Program-made: the position numbers and the translations under genes
Shown here: one piece after another, positions 43,407 to 47,765 of the stretch
Layout: each line of letters opens with the position of its first letter
How positions within the stretch are numbered: position 1 is the stretch's first letter
IMG/VR virus record: IMGVR_UViG_3300021600_000010
Location: 1-47,765 of that record
Origin: a virus
Direction: 5' to 3' (one strand)
DNA: 47,765 bases
The notes under the pieces: generated by a model
What the model was told of the DNA's origin: nothing
The model's input: only the letters and a program-made list of their open reading frames with translations
Databases searched by the model: none

Positions 43407-43424
43407 GATATTTATAAAAAAAAG
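43407..43424 (+). promoter_or_regulatory. Candidate late promoter element, TATTTATA type
   Basis: GATATTTATAAAAAAAAG, with TATTTATA at 43409-43416, lies 22 bp before the GTG start at 43431. It opens a unit of fibre-like genes running out of the window. Confidence 0.55.
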
Positions 43425-43430
43425 TAAAAA

Positions 43431-45473
43431 GTGAGTTATATCCAAAAAAATAGTAACATCGTAGTAAGTGCGAGGATGACCAATAAAGGTAGAGAATTAC
43501 TTTCTTTAGGTCAATTAACTTTCGACACATTTAGATTAGGTGATTCCGAAATCGATTATACAACTTTAGGTTCTACCTATGATGTATCATTAGAGAACAT
43601 TATTAGGGCTAAAGCTGAAAATCCTGATGTAAAAACACCAATATTACCTACGGCTAATGCAACAACTAATTATGTTTCAATACCGACACTTAGTCCAGTG
43701 ATATTGGAAACTTTAATTACAGCACCAAATCTTGGTTTCTTTCAGTATAATTCAGGTACAACAATTCAATATACAGCATATACCGACACTGTTTGTCATA
43801 CACTACAGTCTGATGCTATAATACCAATTTCAGGTATTACTGGAGGTACTTTAATTTCAGTATATCAAGCACCTACATACGGTTCTAACACATATGAACC
43901 AAAAATTGGTGATTTAATGATGGTTAAGATGACTAACGATGAGTTATCTACAACACAAAGTCAGTCAATAGTTGAACTAAATACTCCAGTACCTTATTTG
44001 TGGTACCAAGTTCAAAATGTTAGTGGAACATTATTTGGTAACAACTTAGTTGTAGAAATTGATAGAAACTTTGCTAGTTTCCCATCTTATGCTGGTTCTA
44101 ACTATTGTTGGACAACATTCTACCCGCTCGGTACTGGTGTAACTAAAGATTATTTATTCAGTGATGGTGGTTACTTCAGTGGTGGTTGTGTTTGGAATAT
44201 GAACAATGTATGGTCTTACCCAATACCTGGTGTTAACCCAGCAACACACGAAACATTTAATTCTTATGGTTCAGAAAGTTATGTAGGTAGTAAAGAATAT
44301 TTTGGATATACATCTGAAATAGCTTTAATGTTTACAGGAGATGCAGCTTGTAATTTAATACCTTCAACAAGTATTATTCACTATACAAACCCACAAAACT
44401 GTAGTAACCAAAGTGAACTTACATACGGTCAAAGATTTTATGTAGATACTACAATACCAGCTTCACCTAAATTAATTTTACCTACGTTAATGTGGCACAG
44501 AAGTTATACAGGAAGTACAATAGGTCATTCTTTTAGTGGTTCAGGTTATACACAATATGTAACACTTTCAGGTTCTAATACAACAGTATCTTTCACACCA
44601 TTAGTTGATAACTACGGTAATCAAGTTGGTAGAATGTACCCTGAATTAGAAATCTTTTCAATAGATGATCAGGAATTGGTTGCAGCACTTTCTTATAAAT
44701 CTAACAGAAATTGGACATTACCTACATTGGATGCTGGTGTTGTTGCAAGTACTGACGGTATTATAGATGCGACTGAAAACCTTTATGTTACTTATCTTTT
44801 AGAAAGTACTTCAGGTTATACTTCAGGTTTACACTGTCAAAATATTGTTTGTGTTAATTTTCCTTCAGAAAATTGTCCACCAACACTTACACAAGCCGTT
44901 AACGTTCAATTCCCAACTGGACAATTACCTTATATGAATGTAAGTGGTGGTACAGGTTGGTACGCTAATAAATTTTATATTTTAGCACAAAGACAACCAA
45001 TTGGTACATTCCCAGATCCAACACAATGGACTTTAATGGATTACACTTCAAGTATTAATAATCAAATAGTTGGTCAAAGAATTAGTTCAACAAATCTTGA
45101 GGCAACAACATTTACAATAACTAACACGGCATACATTAGTGGTACTACTTATGATTTAAGTAATTTTATTAAAATACCACAAGTTGCTGAAAGTAATTAT
45201 TTACAGTTCGGTGATGAAAGGTTCTTGTTTGGTAATATAGAAGCTGTAGGTGTAACCGATAAATATAGAACAAAATTTGTATTCAATGTTTCACCAACAA
45301 TGTTCAACAATAGTACTAACCCTACTTGGGCTGGTTCAAACGAAAATGTTCATATTAGCGAAGTTGGTGTATACGATGTAAATAAAAACTTAGTTGCAAT
45401 TGGTAAAAATAATTACCCAATTGATAAAGTAACAAACGCAACAATAATAATTGAAATAGCTTTTGACTTATAA
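43431..45473 (+). CDS. Tail fibre/collar-like protein (680 aa, GTG start)
   Basis: The GTG start (MSYIQKNSN) is supported by a promoter-like element 22 bp upstream and an A-rich leader nearly identical to that of the gp32 gene. Residues ~15-45, ARMTNKGRELLSLGQLTFDT then FRLGDSEIDY, resemble the N-terminal attachment domain of phage tail-collar fibres (LTNxGxxxLA...LxxxxxxxGD). The two following proteins have a related start. The rest is beta-rich with a Gly/Thr/Ser/Tyr composition. The C-terminal SNYLQFGDERFLFGNIEAVG with VHISEVGVYDVNKNLVAIGK resembles fibre N-terminal domains that end in 'ISEVGVyD'. TAATG joins it to the next gene. Confidence 0.65.
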   Translation: MSYIQKNSNIVVSARMTNKGRELLSLGQLTFDTFRLGDSEIDYTTLGSTYDVSLENIIRAKAENPDVKTPILPTANATTNYVSIPTLSPVILETLITAPNLGFFQYNSGTTIQYTAYTDTVCHTLQSDAIIPISGITGGTLISVYQAPTYGSNTYEPKIGDLMMVKMTNDELSTTQSQSIVELNTPVPYLWYQVQNVSGTLFGNNLVVEIDRNFASFPSYAGSNYCWTTFYPLGTGVTKDYLFSDGGYFSGGCVWNMNNVWSYPIPGVNPATHETFNSYGSESYVGSKEYFGYTSEIALMFTGDAACNLIPSTSIIHYTNPQNCSNQSELTYGQRFYVDTTIPASPKLILPTLMWHRSYTGSTIGHSFSGSGYTQYVTLSGSNTTVSFTPLVDNYGNQVGRMYPELEIFSIDDQELVAALSYKSNRNWTLPTLDAGVVASTDGIIDATENLYVTYLLESTSGYTSGLHCQNIVCVNFPSENCPPTLTQAVNVQFPTGQLPYMNVSGGTGWYANKFYILAQRQPIGTFPDPTQWTLMDYTSSINNQIVGQRISSTNLEATTFTITNTAYISGTTYDLSNFIKIPQVAESNYLQFGDERFLFGNIEAVGVTDKYRTKFVFNVSPTMFNNSTNPTWAGSNENVHISEVGVYDVNKNLVAIGKNNYPIDKVTNATIIIEIAFDL

Positions 45474-45703
45474 TGGCTTTTGCAGGTGGAGATAATGATA
45501 AATTAAAGTTCATCCTGACACAGTTGGGTCAAAAAACTTTAGCGACTAAAGGTTTAGAAAAAGAAATTCTTTACTATACTCTTTACGATCAGGAAGTTAA
45601 CTATCAAATAAACGCTTATCCTAACTTAGTTGTAGATATAACAGGTAGTAAGAAGAGTGTAGTACCAGATAGTATAAATTTTAGAGATAATTTAATAGCA
45701 TAA
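45473..45703 (+). CDS. Small fibre-attachment-like protein (76 aa)
   Basis: A 76-residue protein, essentially a free copy of the N-terminal module shared with its neighbours: FILTQLGQKTLATKGLEKEI then LYYTLYDQEVNYQINAYPNL. Compare TLTPLGYQTLMKKGLVNNII and YYNINDNYHNYTVSADENL in the next protein. TAATG junctions on both sides indicate strict co-translation, perhaps with defined stoichiometry. It may be an adaptor or plug for fibre attachment; function inferred. Confidence 0.6.
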   Translation: MAFAGGDNDKLKFILTQLGQKTLATKGLEKEILYYTLYDQEVNYQINAYPNLVVDITGSKKSVVPDSINFRDNLIA

Positions 45704-46833
45704 TGGCAACATTACAAACAACTTTAACACCACTTGGATATCAAACCTTAATGAAAAAAGGTTTGGTGAACAATATCATTTATTATAATATAAACGATAA
45801 TTACCATAACTACACTGTTAGTGCGGATGAAAATTTAGTTCCTGGTGTTAACGGTAAACACAGTCAAATTACAACTTCTTATTGTAATTTCGCTGAATAT
45901 AGTGGTGTTTTCTCTAAAACGCCTTCAGCAACAGAAATTCAAAACGCAGTTAGTAGAGTACAATATAGTTTTGTTAATGAGGATTGCTCATACGGTAATT
46001 TCAATCAACCAAACTTAAACATTAACATAAATATTAATAGTTGGTTAACTCAATTATCCGCCTCAACATATAATTTTGATATGGGAGGTTTGACTTTAGA
46101 TTTATGGGACTATGTTACAGCAACGGTACAAACTTTAAATTTATCAACAAAGAATTATGATAATGTTAGATACTTAACAAATTTAGGACTTAGTTGGTCT
46201 CCTAAAACAATTTTTGACTTAAATAATCTAACAAGTATTTCGCCAAGATATGTACAATTAGCGGCAGGTAATACAAGACAGATGGTAGATAATAGTAATA
46301 TTAGATTTGGTTCTCCATTCTTTTTATCCTTCTCTACATATTCAGTTAATGGTACTGCAACAAATAATACCGCTGGTAGATTTAGTTTAGTACCTAATGA
46401 AGTTGGTTATTGGGTTAATGGTAATACTTTCTTAAGTACTACAACAGTAGAAACATCTGATTTAAGTACATATACTACAGTTACCCCAGCGGCTAAAGTT
46501 GGTAGTAATATTTATTATTTAAGTGATAACACATCATGGCCAACTAAAGCTGGTTTCATTGGTTACGCTTTAAAGATGGTTAAAACGGATGGTAGTGGTG
46601 AAACATTATTAACAGGTTTAATTAATCAAGCAAAATTATTTATGAAAACATATGGTTTTGTAGGTCCAAGTCATCTTTCTGGTCAAAAATTATATACAAT
46701 ACCTGTAACTATGAATGTTATAGCAACTAACCCAGAAATCAATTTTATTACAGATAAGTTTGGTGGAAATGTAAGATTAAATTTCATTTACGACCCTACC
46801 TATAACAACAAACCAATAATCGAACTTTTATAA
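45703..46833 (+). CDS. Tail fibre-like structural protein (376 aa)
   Basis: The N-terminal ~50 residues are paralogous to the 76-residue protein upstream (TLTPLGYQTLMKKGL, YYNINDNYHNYTV). The remaining ~320 residues are beta-rich: INININSWLTQLSASTYNFD, VQLAAGNTRQMVDNSNIRFG and KLYTIPVTMNVIATNPEINF. There are few cysteines and no signal peptide. It is coupled by TAATG on both sides. Probably a fibre or baseplate-periphery protein; the exact role is unknown. Confidence 0.6.
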   Translation: MATLQTTLTPLGYQTLMKKGLVNNIIYYNINDNYHNYTVSADENLVPGVNGKHSQITTSYCNFAEYSGVFSKTPSATEIQNAVSRVQYSFVNEDCSYGNFNQPNLNINININSWLTQLSASTYNFDMGGLTLDLWDYVTATVQTLNLSTKNYDNVRYLTNLGLSWSPKTIFDLNNLTSISPRYVQLAAGNTRQMVDNSNIRFGSPFFLSFSTYSVNGTATNNTAGRFSLVPNEVGYWVNGNTFLSTTTVETSDLSTYTTVTPAAKVGSNIYYLSDNTSWPTKAGFIGYALKMVKTDGSGETLLTGLINQAKLFMKTYGFVGPSHLSGQKLYTIPVTMNVIATNPEINFITDKFGGNVRLNFIYDPTYNNKPIIELL

Positions 46834-47051
46834 TGGCATTAATATTACCAACATACGGTCCTGATTTTATAAACTATAGAATACCAGACCAAATTACAAG
46901 TCCGACTATATCAAGTAAGGATTATTTCTATACCGCAGATAATAAGGATTTTATTTTCAAACAATCAAACGGTGTGGTTTCTTACATTAATATAGATTTT
47001 TTAGGATTAGATAATTCATATTTCAATAATAGAATATTTACAACAGTTTAA
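46833..47051 (+). CDS. Small structural protein (72 aa)
   Basis: A 72-residue protein beginning MALILPTYGPDFINYRIPDQ, with aromatic residues throughout. No family recognised. It is joined to the previous gene by TAATG, and the next gene follows after one base, so it belongs to the fibre operon. Confidence 0.6.
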   Translation: MALILPTYGPDFINYRIPDQITSPTISSKDYFYTADNKDFIFKQSNGVVSYINIDFLGLDNSYFNNRIFTTV

Positions 47052-47052
47052 A

Positions 47053-47765
47053 ATGAGTTTACAAAAAGTAGAAAACGTATTTACATCAGAAAAGACAGAT
47101 ATTTCAAGTATCTATACGTTAGGAATAGGGAGTGAAATAAAGTATTATAAAATACCATCATATAATGATGTTAACTTTGTGAATAGTTCTTTATCACATT
47201 TATGGTCATTCTTTAATTTAAGAACTGAAACTGATTATAATGCAACTAACCAACCATTTGCAAATGGTGGATTACTTGGCACCGCATTACAAGGATTACC
47301 TGAGGCTTTTTGGTCTACAGGTATGGTAGGTTTTTCACTACCAAACTCTAATTACAGAGTTCAAGTATATGGACAAAATGAGGCAATTAAAATTCCTTTA
47401 AATTCTTCATATACAGGTATGACTTCAGGTTTAACTGCAACAACTTTATATAGTTCATTCACATACAATCCTGATAATCTTAAAAAAGACCCATCATCAT
47501 TATGTTCTGGAGTTCAGGCAGATGAGTTTAAAAGTGAACCAGCATTTGAATATACAAACAATTTTGGTATTGGATATGGTTATGCACCAGGTAAAAACCC
47601 TAACCCAGCTTCAGACTATAAATTCTTTGACAGTGGTTTAGTTTATTTAGTATCTAACGATGTTGAATACACATTCTCAGGAGCTACCAAACCATTCTTT
47701 ACTGGTTGGGATTATCTATATGGTCAACCTAACAAATATGCAAACGGTTCATCAACAATAAGTTT
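47053..47765 (+). CDS. Tail structural protein, N-terminal part (runs off window end)
   Basis: An ATG at 47053, one base after the preceding stop, opens a frame that stays open to the last base (237 complete codons). The protein starts MSLQKVENVFTSEKTDISSI and includes YKIPSYNDVNFVNSSLSHLW and FNLRTETDYNATNQPFANGG. It is Asn/Ser/Tyr-rich like its neighbours, with one Cys in the visible part. It is presumably a large fibre or tail protein continuing beyond the window; no family recognised. Confidence 0.7.
   Translation, partial: MSLQKVENVFTSEKTDISSIYTLGIGSEIKYYKIPSYNDVNFVNSSLSHLWSFFNLRTETDYNATNQPFANGGLLGTALQGLPEAFWSTGMVGFSLPNSNYRVQVYGQNEAIKIPLNSSYTGMTSGLTATTLYSSFTYNPDNLKKDPSSLCSGVQADEFKSEPAFEYTNNFGIGYGYAPGKNPNPASDYKFFDSGLVYLVSNDVEYTFSGATKPFFTGWDYLYGQPNKYANGSSTIS

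Overview
The window is a stretch of a large, AT-rich, tailed-phage genome with a contractile-tail (T4-like myovirus) gene complement. Nearly every gene lies on the + strand, tightly packed, and most end in TAA. Evidence for a Bacteroidetes (probably flavobacterial) host is indirect. Start codons are preceded by A-rich leaders with almost no Shine-Dalgarno sequences. One tail gene carries SprB-type repeats known from Bacteroidetes gliding adhesins, and another carries GCTDPxAxNYxPxA repeats common in Bacteroidetes secreted proteins. No tRNA, CRISPR array or insertion sequence was seen.

Layout. 1-12279 is a tail/baseplate block: the C-terminal end of a probable tape-measure protein, a 1349-residue baseplate protein with an embedded OmpA-like domain, a gp53-like wedge protein, a 2159-residue hub protein ending in an M23 peptidase, and a lambda-R-type muramidase. 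12315-14372 holds four unrecognised proteins, one very acidic, closed by a clear intrinsic terminator. 14480-22870 is a replication, recombination and nucleotide module: gp32-like ssDNA-binding protein, UvsX, a small unknown, a T4 RNase H/FEN-type nuclease, an internally duplicated unknown, a gp41/DnaB-type helicase, and a B12-dependent (class II) ribonucleotide reductase. 23239-47765 returns to structure: gp25, gp6, and then a long run of large baseplate and fibre genes, many joined by TAATG stop/start overlaps.

The most striking system is the ribonucleotide reductase at 19504-22870. Its gene is broken in two. The first half ends in a 109-residue N-terminal intein fragment, the second half starts with a 34-residue C-terminal intein fragment, and a free-standing Vsr-like (EDxHD) homing endonuclease gene with its own promoter-like element lies between them. 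This is the 'fractured gene' arrangement: the enzyme should be rebuilt by protein trans-splicing into a 621-residue reductase. A second Vsr-like homing endonuclease sits antisense between gp25 and gp6, and its reading frame runs into the end of gp25.

A recurring element, (G)ATATTTATnAA, sits 22-26 bp before the start codon of seven genes that begin transcription units, with a near-match further upstream of gp6. It contains or overlaps the T4 late-promoter consensus TATAAATA at two sites and is the best candidate for this phage's late promoter. It also helps choose start codons, including those of both homing endonucleases and the helicase.
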